Shown here one piece after another: positions 42,349-50,783 of a stretch of DNA of 64,000 nucleotides (position 1 is the first letter of the stretch; the number at the start of each line of letters is the position of its first letter). This stretch comes from Alistipes dispar. GTDB lineage: Bacteria > Bacteroidota > Bacteroidia > Bacteroidales > Rikenellaceae. The notes under the pieces were generated by a model that saw nothing but the letters and a program-made list of their open reading frames with translations, did not search any database and was not told the origin of the DNA. The stretch covers positions 2,898,377 through 2,962,376 of the forward strand of contig NZ_AP019736.1 of the NCBI RefSeq assembly GCF_006542685.1, written 5' to 3'. Position numbers and translations under genes: made by a program.

Positions 42349-43154
42349 AGCGCATGATGCTCTATTTCGGGTCGTTCAACCCGGTGCACAAGGGACATAC
42401 CGCCCTGGCCGAGTACGTCCTCGAACGCGGCCTCTGCGACGAGGTGGCGCTCGTCGTCTCGCCCCGGAGCCCCTACAAGGAGACCGCGGAGCTGGCTCCC
42501 GAACTGGATCGTTTCGAGATGGCGGAGATCGCCTGCGCGGCATCGGAATACCCGGACCGCATCAAGCCGTCGGCGGTGGAGTTTCTGCTCCCGAAGCCCT
42601 CGTACACAATCGACACGCTTCGTTATCTCACGCAGAACTTCGGATCGGAAATGCGCTTCTCGATTCTCATGGGCGGCGACCAGATCGCCCGGCTCGACGG
42701 CTGGAAGGAGTACGAGCGGGTGCTCGAATATCCGATCTACGTCTATCCGCGCCGCGGCGAACGGACCGACCGTTTCGCAGGGCGGATCACCGTGCTCGAC
42801 GACGCCCCGTTGCAGGACCTCTCCGCCACGCAGATCCGCGAACGCATCGGACGGGGCGAAGCGGTGGACGGCCTGCTCGACGACGGGGTGGCGGAGTACA
42901 TCCGCCGCAAGGGACTGTGGAGCCCCGCTTCGCGGATCGCGGCCCTCTCGGCGCGGATCGACGCCGGAACGGCGGATGCGGCGCTCTACGTCGAACGCGG
43001 CAGACTCCATTTCCGCCTCAACGAGTGGGGCGCTGCCCTCAACGACTTCAACCGGGCGCTGGCCCTCGACACGGACAACGCCGAGGCCCGGCAGTACGTC
43101 GAGATGGCGCGGGAGATTCTGGAGTTCCGCTACAAGGACCTCTACAACCCCTGA
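42345..43154 (+). CDS. nadD: Nicotinate-nucleotide adenylyltransferase with C-terminal TPR extension
   Basis: NadD makes nicotinate adenine dinucleotide in NAD synthesis. The N-terminal 195 residues have the nucleotidyltransferase motif GSFNPVHKGHTALAEY and the closing LSATQIRERIGRGEAV, GVAEYIRRKGLW. About 70 further residues follow: YVERGRLHFRLNEWGAALND and FNRALALDTDNAEARQYVEM are TPR-like, ending EFRYKDLYNP. The usual family length is about 190-215 residues, and this one has 269. The extension is in frame with no break, so it is a real fusion rather than a separate gene. It overlaps gmk by four bases. Confidence 0.9.
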   Translation: MKRMMLYFGSFNPVHKGHTALAEYVLERGLCDEVALVVSPRSPYKETAELAPELDRFEMAEIACAASEYPDRIKPSAVEFLLPKPSYTIDTLRYLTQNFGSEMRFSILMGGDQIARLDGWKEYERVLEYPIYVYPRRGERTDRFAGRITVLDDAPLQDLSATQIRERIGRGEAVDGLLDDGVAEYIRRKGLWSPASRIAALSARIDAGTADAALYVERGRLHFRLNEWGAALNDFNRALALDTDNAEARQYVEMAREILEFRYKDLYNP

Positions 43155-43208
43155 GGCGGCCCAGGCGACAGCGAAACAATAGAAACGACACAAACGACAC
43201 GGACAACG

Positions 43209-44195
43209 ATGGAAAAACTGAAAATAGCACTCCTTGCGGGCGGCGACTCGCCCGAAAGGGAGATCGCCCTGCAAAGCGCCGCACAGATCGCCGCGGCGCT
43301 GGACCGCGGGAAATACGACGTCACGGTAATCGACCTGCATCGCCGCGACTGGCACTACACGGCGCCGGACGGGCGGCAGTGGCAGGTGGACAAGACCGAC
43401 TTCTCGCTCACCGTGGAAGGCGAGCGGCGGGAGTTCGACTACGCGCTCGTCATCATCCACGGCACGCCCGGCGAGGACGGCAGGCTGCAAGGCTACCTCG
43501 ACATGATGGGCATTCCCTATTCGTCGTGCTCGATGGTCTCGTCGGTCATCACCTTCGACAAGATCACCACCAAGCGCACGCTCGCGGGACGCGGCATCAA
43601 CCTCGCCCGCGAGGTGTTCCTCCGCCGGGGCGAGGCGTTCGATGCGGCGCGGATCGTCGCCGACTTGGGGCTGCCCCTCTTCGTGAAACCCAACGCCAAC
43701 GGCTCGTCGTTCGGCGTCACGAAAGTCCACACCCCCGAAGAGCTGCCCGCGGCCATCGCCGCGGCCTTCGCTCAGGGAGACGAAATCCTCGTCGAAGAGT
43801 GCATCGCGGGCCGCGAAATGGGATGCGGCGTGATGATCGCCGGCGGGAAGGAGTACCTCTTCCCCATCACGGAGATCATCCCCCGCAAGGAGTTCTTCGA
43901 CTACGAAGCCAAATACACCGCCGGACGCTCCGAGGAGATCACCCCGGCCGACATCGCCCCCGAAGTGAAGGCCGAGCTGAACCGCATGACCCTCGAGGCG
44001 TACAGAACCTGCCGCTGCTCGGGCGTCGTACGGGTGGATTTCATCGTCACGCCCGAAGGCAGGCCCTATTTCATCGAGCTGAACTCGATCCCCGGCATGA
44101 GTGCGGGCAGCATCGTCCCCAAGCAGGTCCGCGCAATGGGCATGACCCTCGGGGAGCTGTTCGACATCGTTATCGACGACACCCGCCGCAAATGA
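43209..44195 (+). CDS. ddl: D-alanine--D-alanine ligase
   Basis: Ddl makes the D-Ala-D-Ala dipeptide of peptidoglycan with ATP. The 328-residue ATP-grasp protein has an N-terminal GGDSPEREIALQSA where Ddl usually has GGxSxEH; here the His position is Arg-Glu, a mild deviation. HGTPGEDGRLQGYLDMMGIP, SCSMVSSVITFDKITTKRTL, FVKPNANGSSFGVTKV and, near the end, FIELNSIPGMSAGSIVPKQV are conserved. It starts 54 bases after nadD and overlaps the next gene by four bases. Confidence 0.93.
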   Translation: MEKLKIALLAGGDSPEREIALQSAAQIAAALDRGKYDVTVIDLHRRDWHYTAPDGRQWQVDKTDFSLTVEGERREFDYALVIIHGTPGEDGRLQGYLDMMGIPYSSCSMVSSVITFDKITTKRTLAGRGINLAREVFLRRGEAFDAARIVADLGLPLFVKPNANGSSFGVTKVHTPEELPAAIAAAFAQGDEILVEECIAGREMGCGVMIAGGKEYLFPITEIIPRKEFFDYEAKYTAGRSEEITPADIAPEVKAELNRMTLEAYRTCRCSGVVRVDFIVTPEGRPYFIELNSIPGMSAGSIVPKQVRAMGMTLGELFDIVIDDTRRK

Positions 44196-44764
44196 TCGAG
44201 ATCGACGACAAAATCGTGAGCGCCGACCTGCTGCGCGAATGCTTCGCCTGCGACATCGCGCGCTGCAAGGGCATCTGCTGCGTGGAGGGGAACGCCGGTG
44301 CGCCGCTCGAGGAGGACGAGGAGACGATCCTCGAAAGCGAATACCCGCATTACAGACCCTACATGACGTCCGAGGGAATCGCCGCCGTCGAACGGCAGGG
44401 ATTCATGGTCGTGGACGAGGAGGGGGACTATACCACGCCGCTGGTCGCCGGCGCCGAGTGCGCCTACGCCTATACGGAGAACGGCACGACGCTCTGCGCC
44501 ATCGAAAAGGCGTGGCTGGAGGGCCGCACGACCTTCCGCAAGCCGATCTCGTGCCACCTCTATCCGATCCGCCTCATGCGCTTCTCGAACGGGACGGTCG
44601 GGCTCAACTACCACCGCTGGTCGGTCTGCGCCCCGGCGCGCGAATGCGGCGCGAAACTGGGCATCCCGGTTTACAAGGCGCTGCGCGAACCGATCGTCCG
44701 CCGCTTCGGCGAGGAGTTCTACCGCGCGCTGGAGGCCGCCGAAGAGTTACTGAAAAAACAATGA
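44192..44764 (+). CDS. DUF3109 family Cys-rich protein
   Basis: The 190-residue product begins MIEIDDKIVSADLLRECFAC and contains CFACDIARCKGICCVEGNAG, a Cys cluster (CxxC, CxxxCC) like YkgJ-type metal-binding proteins, then CAYAYTENGTTLCAIEKAWL, PISCHLYPIRLMRFSNG and a final CAPARECGAKL. Several Cys suggest an iron-sulfur or zinc site, which is inferred. Its ATG overlaps the ddl stop. No function is known to me. Confidence 0.88.
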   Translation: MIEIDDKIVSADLLRECFACDIARCKGICCVEGNAGAPLEEDEETILESEYPHYRPYMTSEGIAAVERQGFMVVDEEGDYTTPLVAGAECAYAYTENGTTLCAIEKAWLEGRTTFRKPISCHLYPIRLMRFSNGTVGLNYHRWSVCAPARECGAKLGIPVYKALREPIVRRFGEEFYRALEAAEELLKKQ

Positions 44765-44783
44765 AACAACGAAAACACCGCGT

Positions 44784-45983
44784 ATGAAAAAATACCTGCT
44801 GTTGTTCGCCGCTCTCTCGCTGGCCTCCGCCGCGACGGCGCGCAACCCCCGGAAAACCTCCCGTGCGGCCCGCCTGCAGGCCGCCGAAGCCGCTGCGGAT
44901 TCGCTCCGCGCCGTCACGACCCGCCAGGCCGCCGTAATCGACTCGCTGCAATGCATCGCCGTATGCCCCGAGGAGGAGGAGTGCGCCCCGGCCGAAGAGC
45001 CGCGGCGGGCGGAGCCCGACCCGCGCACGCCCGAACAGATCGCCGCGGATTCCGTGGCCGACATGCGCCGCCGCATGGAGCGCAAGGAGATCCGCTCGAC
45101 GTTCGACACGGAATCCCTGACGGTGATCGACACGCTCGATTCGGGCAACGAGGCCCTCTACGTCGTCCTGTTCAGCGACAACTCGTGGAAATACGTCCGC
45201 AACCGCGAGGTGGCGAAGGACAGCACGATCTTCGAAAAATACTGGGACACGAAGTCGCTTTTCCCGTACAGCAGCGTCACGAAAGCCGACATTCCCGAAT
45301 CGGTCGTCGTGACGCTCGTGGACTCGGCCTCGGGATTCCACTATCCCTACAAAGGTGCGGTCAATCCGCGCGGCAAGTTCGGCCTGCGCCGCGGACGGCG
45401 GCATCAGGGCGTCGATCTGCCGCTCCGCATGCGCGACACGATCTACGCCACCTTCTGCGGCCGCGTGCGCATCTCGCAAACCGTCCGGGGGTATGGCAAC
45501 CTGGTCATCATCCGCCATGACAACGGACTGGAGACCTACTACGGCCACCTCGCCGAACGGCTCGTCGAGCCGAACCAGTGGGTCGAGGCGGGGGAGGTCA
45601 TCGGACTGGGCGGTTCGACGGGCCGTTCGACCGGACCGCATCTCCACTTCGAGACCCGCTACTACGGCCAGTCGTTCGATCCCGAACGGCTGATCGACTT
45701 CAAGCGCGGCATCCTCAACCGGGAGGTTTTCCTGCTCAAACGGTCGTTCCTGAGCATCTACTCCAACGCCGGGCAGGATTTCGACGACGAGGAGGCCAAC
45801 GAGAAGCAGGACAAACAAGAGGCCGCCGAACGGGCCGCCATGCGCTACCACAAGATCCGCTCGGGCGACACGCTGGGCCATCTGGCCGTGAAATACGGAA
45901 CCACGGTGAAGCGGATCTGCGCGCTGAACGGCATCAAGCCCACGACCACGCTGCGCATCGGCCGCACACTGCGCGTGCGGTGA
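44784..45983 (+). CDS. M23 family murein endopeptidase with C-terminal LysM
   Basis: A signal peptide (MKKYLLLFAALSLASAATA) is followed by a coiled, Ala/Glu-rich linker of about 110 residues, then the M23/LytM peptidase domain: the zinc ligand motif RRHQGVDLPLR (HxxxD) near 207, and HLHFETRYYG (HxH) near 290. YHKIRSGDTLGHLAVKYGTT near 354 begins a LysM repeat for glycan binding. It would cleave cross-links in peptidoglycan in the periplasm. Both zinc motifs are intact, so it should be active. It lies 19 bases after the DUF3109 gene. Confidence 0.92.
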   Translation: MKKYLLLFAALSLASAATARNPRKTSRAARLQAAEAAADSLRAVTTRQAAVIDSLQCIAVCPEEEECAPAEEPRRAEPDPRTPEQIAADSVADMRRRMERKEIRSTFDTESLTVIDTLDSGNEALYVVLFSDNSWKYVRNREVAKDSTIFEKYWDTKSLFPYSSVTKADIPESVVVTLVDSASGFHYPYKGAVNPRGKFGLRRGRRHQGVDLPLRMRDTIYATFCGRVRISQTVRGYGNLVIIRHDNGLETYYGHLAERLVEPNQWVEAGEVIGLGGSTGRSTGPHLHFETRYYGQSFDPERLIDFKRGILNREVFLLKRSFLSIYSNAGQDFDDEEANEKQDKQEAAERAAMRYHKIRSGDTLGHLAVKYGTTVKRICALNGIKPTTTLRIGRTLRVR

Positions 45984-46040
45984 TCCCCCGGCCGCCGGGG
46001 CATACGGAAAGAGGCCGTACGGCGAATTCGGATCTTACGG

Positions 46041-46077
46041 AATCATCCCCGTCAGAGATACTCTGACGGGGATGATT
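46041..46077. terminator. Perfect 17-bp hairpin between convergent genes
   Basis: Arms 46041-46057 and 46061-46077 are perfect inverted repeats around ATA. No T run follows on either side, but the position between the convergent M23 and proC genes suggests a bidirectional stop. Confidence 0.65.
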
Positions 46078-46125
46078 CCGTTTGCAGAGACTCGCAGGAC
46101 AGCCTCTTCTTTCCCGATGCACGCC

Positions 46126-46908
46126 TCAGCGTTTTCCTTCGATCGCATCTACGGCGTCGATCACCGCGCCGCGGAATCCGCGGCGCTCCAGCTCGGCCAC
46201 GCCGCGGATCGTCGTGCCGCCCGGCGAGCAGACGGCGTCCTTCATCGCCCCGGGATGCGTACCGGAGGCCAGTTGCAGTTTTCCCGTACCGACGATCATC
46301 TGGCTCGCCATGCGGTAGGCGTCGGCACGCGGAATGCCGTGCATGACGGCCGCATCGGCGAGCGCCTCGACGAACATCGCCGCGAAGGCCGGACCGCAGC
46401 CGCAGACCGTCCCGGCGACGCCCAGCAGCGGGGTATCGACCTGTAGCACCAGTCCGACGTGCGACAACAGCCGCTCGACGGACCGCCACGCCTCCTCCGA
46501 AAGCGAATGCCGCCTTTCGCAGACGACGATCCCTTCGCCGACGGCGACCGGCGTATTGGGCACGGTCGAGAGGTGCTGCGTGCCGGGCGCCAGCATCCGC
46601 TCGTAGTCCTCGAACGTCACGCCGGCGGCCACCGACACCACGATTTTGTGCCGCAGCGCCTCCCTCAGGGGGCCGACGACCGGTCCGACCTGCCCGGGCT
46701 TCACGGCCACGATCACCATGTCGGCGAACCGGACCGTCTCCGCGGCATCGCGGAAGGCCCGGAATCCGTCCGGCTCCGTATTGCGGCGCAGTTTGTCGTA
46801 ATCGCGGGCGCAGGCCCCGATCTGTTCCGGGCGCACCGCCTGTGTCCCGGCAAGGCCGCGGGCGAGCGCCTGCGCCATGTTTCCGAATCCGATAAATCCG
46901 ATCTGCAT
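46126..46908 (-). CDS. proC: Pyrroline-5-carboxylate reductase
   Basis: ProC makes proline from 1-pyrroline-5-carboxylate with NAD(P)H. The 260-residue product has the Rossmann start MQIGFIGFGNMAQALARGL, VIVAVKPGQVGPVV, SVAAGVTFEDYERML, TPVAVGEGIVVC and, in the C-terminal dimer domain, ASGTHPGAMKDAVCSPGGTT followed by the conserved loop. It follows yggS by 33 bases on the same strand, a frequent pairing in bacteria. Confidence 0.95.
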   Translation of the reverse strand: MQIGFIGFGNMAQALARGLAGTQAVRPEQIGACARDYDKLRRNTEPDGFRAFRDAAETVRFADMVIVAVKPGQVGPVVGPLREALRHKIVVSVAAGVTFEDYERMLAPGTQHLSTVPNTPVAVGEGIVVCERRHSLSEEAWRSVERLLSHVGLVLQVDTPLLGVAGTVCGCGPAFAAMFVEALADAAVMHGIPRADAYRMASQMIVGTGKLQLASGTHPGAMKDAVCSPGGTTIRGVAELERRGFRGAVIDAVDAIEGKR

Positions 46909-46941
46909 GAGAACCGCCTTTTTGCTGAATGACCTGTATAT

Positions 46942-47610
46942 CTACTTCTCCGAATAGTCCCGCTCGCCGAAGATGAGCGACCCCACGCGCACCATCGTCG
47001 CGCCGCATTCGACGGCCAGCGGATAGTCGTGCGACATCCCCATCGAAAGGGTGTCGAAGCGCGCGCCGAAATAGGGGCGCAACAGTTCGAAGCAGCGTCT
47101 CAGTTCGCCGAAATCCCGGCGGATCACCGCCTCGTCGTCCGTATTGGTGGCGATGCCCATCACCCCGCGCACGCAGAGGTCCGGCATCCGCACGAAGGGT
47201 GCGGTCCGCACGTAGTCCATCAGCTCGCCGATATTCCATCCCGTCTTGGTCTCCTCCTCGGCGACATGTATTTCGAGCAGGATGTCGATCGTCCGGCCGC
47301 ACTTCGCGGCCTCCTTCTGAATCGCCTCGGCCAGCCGTGCGCTGTCCACCGAATGAATCAGCCGGACGAACGGCGCGATATACTTGACCTTGTTGGTCTG
47401 CAAATGGCCGATCATGTGCCACTCGATGTCCTTCGGCAGCGCCTCGTACTTCTCCCGCAGCTCCTGCGGCCGGCTCTCGCCGAAGATGCGGTGTCCCGCT
47501 TCGTAGGCTTCGCGGATCAGCTCCGCAGGATGGGTTTTCGACACGGCCACGAGCGTCACCCGCTCGGGAAGCGACCGTCTCACACAGGCGATTTGACTTG
47601 CAACAGACAT
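46942..47610 (-). CDS. YggS/PLPHP family pyridoxal phosphate homeostasis protein
   Basis: The 222-residue single-domain PLP-barrel protein has the cofactor Lys25 in LVAVSKTHPAELIREAYEAG, FGESRPQELREKYEALP, IEWHMIGHLQTNKVKYI, HVAEEETKTGW and the closing LSMGMSHDYPLAVECGATMV. It controls free PLP and amino-acid pools rather than catalysing a defined reaction. The start at 47610 is chosen because upstream frame is Arg/Cys-rich noncoding text. It precedes proC. Confidence 0.93.
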   Translation of the reverse strand: MSVASQIACVRRSLPERVTLVAVSKTHPAELIREAYEAGHRIFGESRPQELREKYEALPKDIEWHMIGHLQTNKVKYIAPFVRLIHSVDSARLAEAIQKEAAKCGRTIDILLEIHVAEEETKTGWNIGELMDYVRTAPFVRMPDLCVRGVMGIATNTDDEAVIRRDFGELRRCFELLRPYFGARFDTLSMGMSHDYPLAVECGATMVRVGSLIFGERDYSEK

Positions 47611-47686
47611 AATTCCGATTTTTAACCGGGTAAAATTACGCAAATTTCGTACAACGGGGAAACGCACGCCGGAAAAATCGCACCCG

Positions 47687-48928
47687 CTACCGCGCCAAGA
47701 CGATCTCCGAACAGGGCAGTTCACCGCCAGGCAGCCGCCTCCACGTCCCCGTCGGCAGGTCGCAGACCCATATCGCACCCCGGCCCTCCGGACCGGCGAG
47801 CGCCCACAGCTCCTGCGTCGCACCGTTCTCCGACAGCAGCGCCACCGCCCTGCGCACCGGTTCCTCCAGCCGGGCGAACGGCTCCCCCAGCCGCATCGTC
47901 CGCACGTCGAACGGGCGCAGCTCGCTGCCTCCGGCATCCGAGACGACGTATCCGCCGACCAGGCGAAACGTCTCCGAATCCGACCCGCGCTCCAGCATCG
48001 CAAAGGGAATCAGCGCCCCGGCACGGACAGGACCGCCCACCGCGACGCCTCCTCCGTAGGCCGCCAGCACGACGGGAGCGAAGGTTCCGTCTCCGAGGTC
48101 GGCCGCAAGCAGCAGCCGGGGACCGCCCGCCGAGGTGAAGACGAACGGCGCCCCGGTCAGCATCCCGGGTTCCAGCCCCTCGGGAAGCCGCCAGCAGTAG
48201 GGTATCCCGGCGGAGGAGCGCGTAAGCCCCGCCTGCCTCAGGCAGAGCCGGCCGCCGTCCGTCGTCAGCACGGCGGCCGACGAGGGGAGCAGCCCGGCCG
48301 TCACGCAACCCCGAAGCTCCGGGGCGGACCAGTAACGCATCGTCAGATCGTAGCGGCAGCCGACCCGCTCCCCGGACTCCTCCGAGATGCAGAACAGCCG
48401 GTTCGACCCCGGCTCATTGACCGCACACCGGATCCTGCCGCCCGTCCGCCGGGCGATCTCCTTCGTCGATCCGCTCCGCATGTCGATCCGCACGAGCGAC
48501 GCATGGCCCGCACCGGAACCGACGACACCGTAGAGCGAATACTCCTGCGGAGGACGCCCGTCCGACACCGCGATCCGGCCGAGCGACTGACGGTCGCCCC
48601 GGCGGAAGAGCAGCACCTCGACCGTCGAGGCGGGGTAGCCGCCCGGAGCCAGGAACGTAAGGCTCCGCCCGGTGCGCGCCGTGACGACGCCCCGTACGCC
48701 GAGAGCCGAGCCCTCCTCCAGCGCCTCGCCCTCGAGGGGCCAGCGGATTTCGAACATGATTTCGTCGTCGGATTCGAATCCCGACGCCGCGACGGTCACT
48801 TCGTCGCCGGGCGAAAAAGGCCCCGCCGGGAGCGAGACGTCCCGGACGAACGCTTCGGACCGCCCGAGACGCTCCGAGCAGGCCGCCGCAAACAGCGCGC
48901 AGAGCAGCACGCCTGAAATAACACGCAT
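47687..48928 (-). CDS. Lipoprotein of unknown function with Ig-like N-terminus
   Basis: A lipoprotein signal with Cys17 (lipobox AAAC) begins the 413-residue product. Residues of about 30-115 look like an IPT/TIG-type beta domain (SLPAGPFSPGDEVTVAASGF). The remainder is a run of short beta strands with repeated Gly and aromatic residues, such as YSLYGVVGSGAGHASLVRID, VGCRYDLTMRYW and WALAGPEGRGAIWVCDLPTG, consistent with a beta-propeller or similar fold. It is probably periplasmic or surface-attached. A run of nine G lies upstream in the divergent region. No family name is assigned. Confidence 0.7.
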   Translation of the reverse strand: MRVISGVLLCALFAAACSERLGRSEAFVRDVSLPAGPFSPGDEVTVAASGFESDDEIMFEIRWPLEGEALEEGSALGVRGVVTARTGRSLTFLAPGGYPASTVEVLLFRRGDRQSLGRIAVSDGRPPQEYSLYGVVGSGAGHASLVRIDMRSGSTKEIARRTGGRIRCAVNEPGSNRLFCISEESGERVGCRYDLTMRYWSAPELRGCVTAGLLPSSAAVLTTDGGRLCLRQAGLTRSSAGIPYCWRLPEGLEPGMLTGAPFVFTSAGGPRLLLAADLGDGTFAPVVLAAYGGGVAVGGPVRAGALIPFAMLERGSDSETFRLVGGYVVSDAGGSELRPFDVRTMRLGEPFARLEEPVRRAVALLSENGATQELWALAGPEGRGAIWVCDLPTGTWRRLPGGELPCSEIVLAR

Positions 48929-48961
48929 AACTTACTGATTATAAATACATACTCCCGCCAC

Positions 48962-48970
48962 GGGGGGGGG
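48962..48970. repeat. Homopolymer of nine G in the divergent promoter region
   Basis: The tract lies 34 bases upstream of the lipoprotein start (minus) and 103 bases before the C69 peptidase start (plus). Its length could change promoter spacing for one of them. Confidence 0.85.
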
Positions 48971-49041
48971 TAACGCCGGAATGCGAATCCTCCGCATACG
49001 GGACAAATATACCGATTTTTTGCCGTTCCGGAATAGTTTTC

Positions 49042-49049
49042 TATCTTTA
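49042..49049 (+). promoter_or_regulatory. Possible -7 element for the C69 peptidase
   Basis: TATCTTTA is one base off TAnnTTTG, 23 bases before the ATG at 49073. Confidence 0.45.
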
Positions 49050-49072
49050 CGGAGGCAAAACACGCAAGTCCT

Positions 49073-50773
49073 ATGAAAAATATCCGAACGATTCTCGCGG
49101 CGGCGGCGATGCTCTCCTACGGAGCGGCGGCCGCATGCACCAACTTCATCGTCACGAAAGGAGCCTCGACCGACGGATCGGTGATGGTCTCCTATGCGGC
49201 CGACTCCCACTCGCTCTACGGCGCCCTCTACCACTCGGCAGGCGGCAAACACTCCCAGGGAGCGATCCTGCCCATCTACGAATGGGACACGGGACGTTAC
49301 CTCACGGACATTCCACAGGCAGGCGAGAGCTATTCGACCGTCGGCAACATGAACGAACATTCGCTCATCATCGCCGAGACGACCTTCGGCGGCCGCGAGG
49401 AGCTGGCCGACCCGGCCGGACTGATGGATTACGGCTCGCTCATCTACATCACGCTGCAACGCGCCAAAACCGCCCGCGAGGCGATCGGAGTGATCGTCGA
49501 GCTGGCCAACACCTACGGCTACGCCTCGAGCGGCGAATCGTTCTCGATCGCCGATCCCGGGGAGGCATGGATCATGGAACTGATCGGCAAGGGCAGCAAG
49601 CCCGACACCGCGGGCATCAACACGCGCAAGGGCATCGTCTGGGTAGCGCGCCGCATTCCCGACGGCTACGTGTCGGCCCATGCCAACCAGTCGCGCATCA
49701 CGACCTTCCCGCTCGACGACCCCGAGAACTGCCTCTACGCGCCCGATGTCATCGACTTCGCCCGCGAAATGGGCTACTTCGAAGGCGAAGACGCCGACTT
49801 CAGCTTCTGCGACGCCTACGGCCCGGCCGACTTCGGCACGGTGCGCGGCTGCGACGCCCGCGTGTGGGCCTTCTTCCGCACCGTGGCCGACGGCATGGAC
49901 GCCTACGAACAATACGCCATGGGCTACGACATGCAGAACCGGATGCCGCTATGGGTCAAACCCCGTGCGAAGGTATCGCCCAAGACCGTCTTCGACTGCA
50001 TGCGCGATCACTACGAGGGAACCCCGATGGACATGACCCGGGACCTCGGCGCCGGTGGACACAACTGCCCGTACCGCTGGCGGCCGATGACCTTCGAGGT
50101 GGACGGCGAGGAGTACCTCAACGAACGCGCGACGGCCACGCAGCAGACCGGCTTCTGGTTCGTGGGACAGGCCCGCGCCGACGCCGGGCCCGACATGGGC
50201 ATCCTCTGGTTCGGCGTGGACGACGCCGCCACTTCGTGCCTCACGCCGATCTACTGCTCGGTGCAGGAGGTCCCCGAGTGCTTCCGCGAGGGGAACGGCT
50301 CGATGCTCGAATACTCGCCCACATCGGCCTTCTGGCTCTTCAACCGCGTGACGAACTTCGCCTACATGCGCTACGACATGATCGCGGCCGATATCCGCAA
50401 GGTGACCGACGCCTGGGAGAATGGACTGCTCGAGGAGGTCCGCGGAGTGGACGCCCGGGCCGGGGAGTTCGAGACGGCGGCCGCACGCCGGCGCTACCTC
50501 ACGCGCTTCAGCGTCGGGAAGGCCCAGGAGCTGTTCGCCCGCTGGTCGAAGCTCGACCGCTACCTCATGGTCAAATACATGGACGGCAACGTGAAGAGCG
50601 AGCACGGCGACGTGCTGGCGTTCCTCGACAGCGACGCCCCGATGGCCCAGCACTTCGTGGAGAACGGCAACGGCCGGCAGATTCCCGACAAGATCCGGTT
50701 CCCGGGCTACAACGAGAAGTGGAAGCGCGCCGTGGCGGCCGACAACGGCAAGATACTGAAAGTGGTAAAATAA
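49073..50773 (+). CDS. C69 family dipeptidase (Ntn-hydrolase)
   Basis: The product is exported and matures at Cys22: a signal ending GAAAACTNF places the catalytic Cys at the start of CTNFIVTKGASTDGSVMVSY. Conserved features are NMNEHSLIIAETTFGGREEL, GESFSIADPGEAWIMELIGK and later GGHNCPYRWRPMTF and SVQEVPECF. The 566-residue length is typical of the dipeptidase A/acid-resistant PepD group. It hydrolyses dipeptides, probably in the periplasm. It lies 10 bases before lpdA; no functional link between them is obvious. Confidence 0.92.
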   Translation: MKNIRTILAAAAMLSYGAAAACTNFIVTKGASTDGSVMVSYAADSHSLYGALYHSAGGKHSQGAILPIYEWDTGRYLTDIPQAGESYSTVGNMNEHSLIIAETTFGGREELADPAGLMDYGSLIYITLQRAKTAREAIGVIVELANTYGYASSGESFSIADPGEAWIMELIGKGSKPDTAGINTRKGIVWVARRIPDGYVSAHANQSRITTFPLDDPENCLYAPDVIDFAREMGYFEGEDADFSFCDAYGPADFGTVRGCDARVWAFFRTVADGMDAYEQYAMGYDMQNRMPLWVKPRAKVSPKTVFDCMRDHYEGTPMDMTRDLGAGGHNCPYRWRPMTFEVDGEEYLNERATATQQTGFWFVGQARADAGPDMGILWFGVDDAATSCLTPIYCSVQEVPECFREGNGSMLEYSPTSAFWLFNRVTNFAYMRYDMIAADIRKVTDAWENGLLEEVRGVDARAGEFETAAARRRYLTRFSVGKAQELFARWSKLDRYLMVKYMDGNVKSEHGDVLAFLDSDAPMAQHFVENGNGRQIPDKIRFPGYNEKWKRAVAADNGKILKVVK

Positions 50774-50783
50774 TTTCCGTCCT

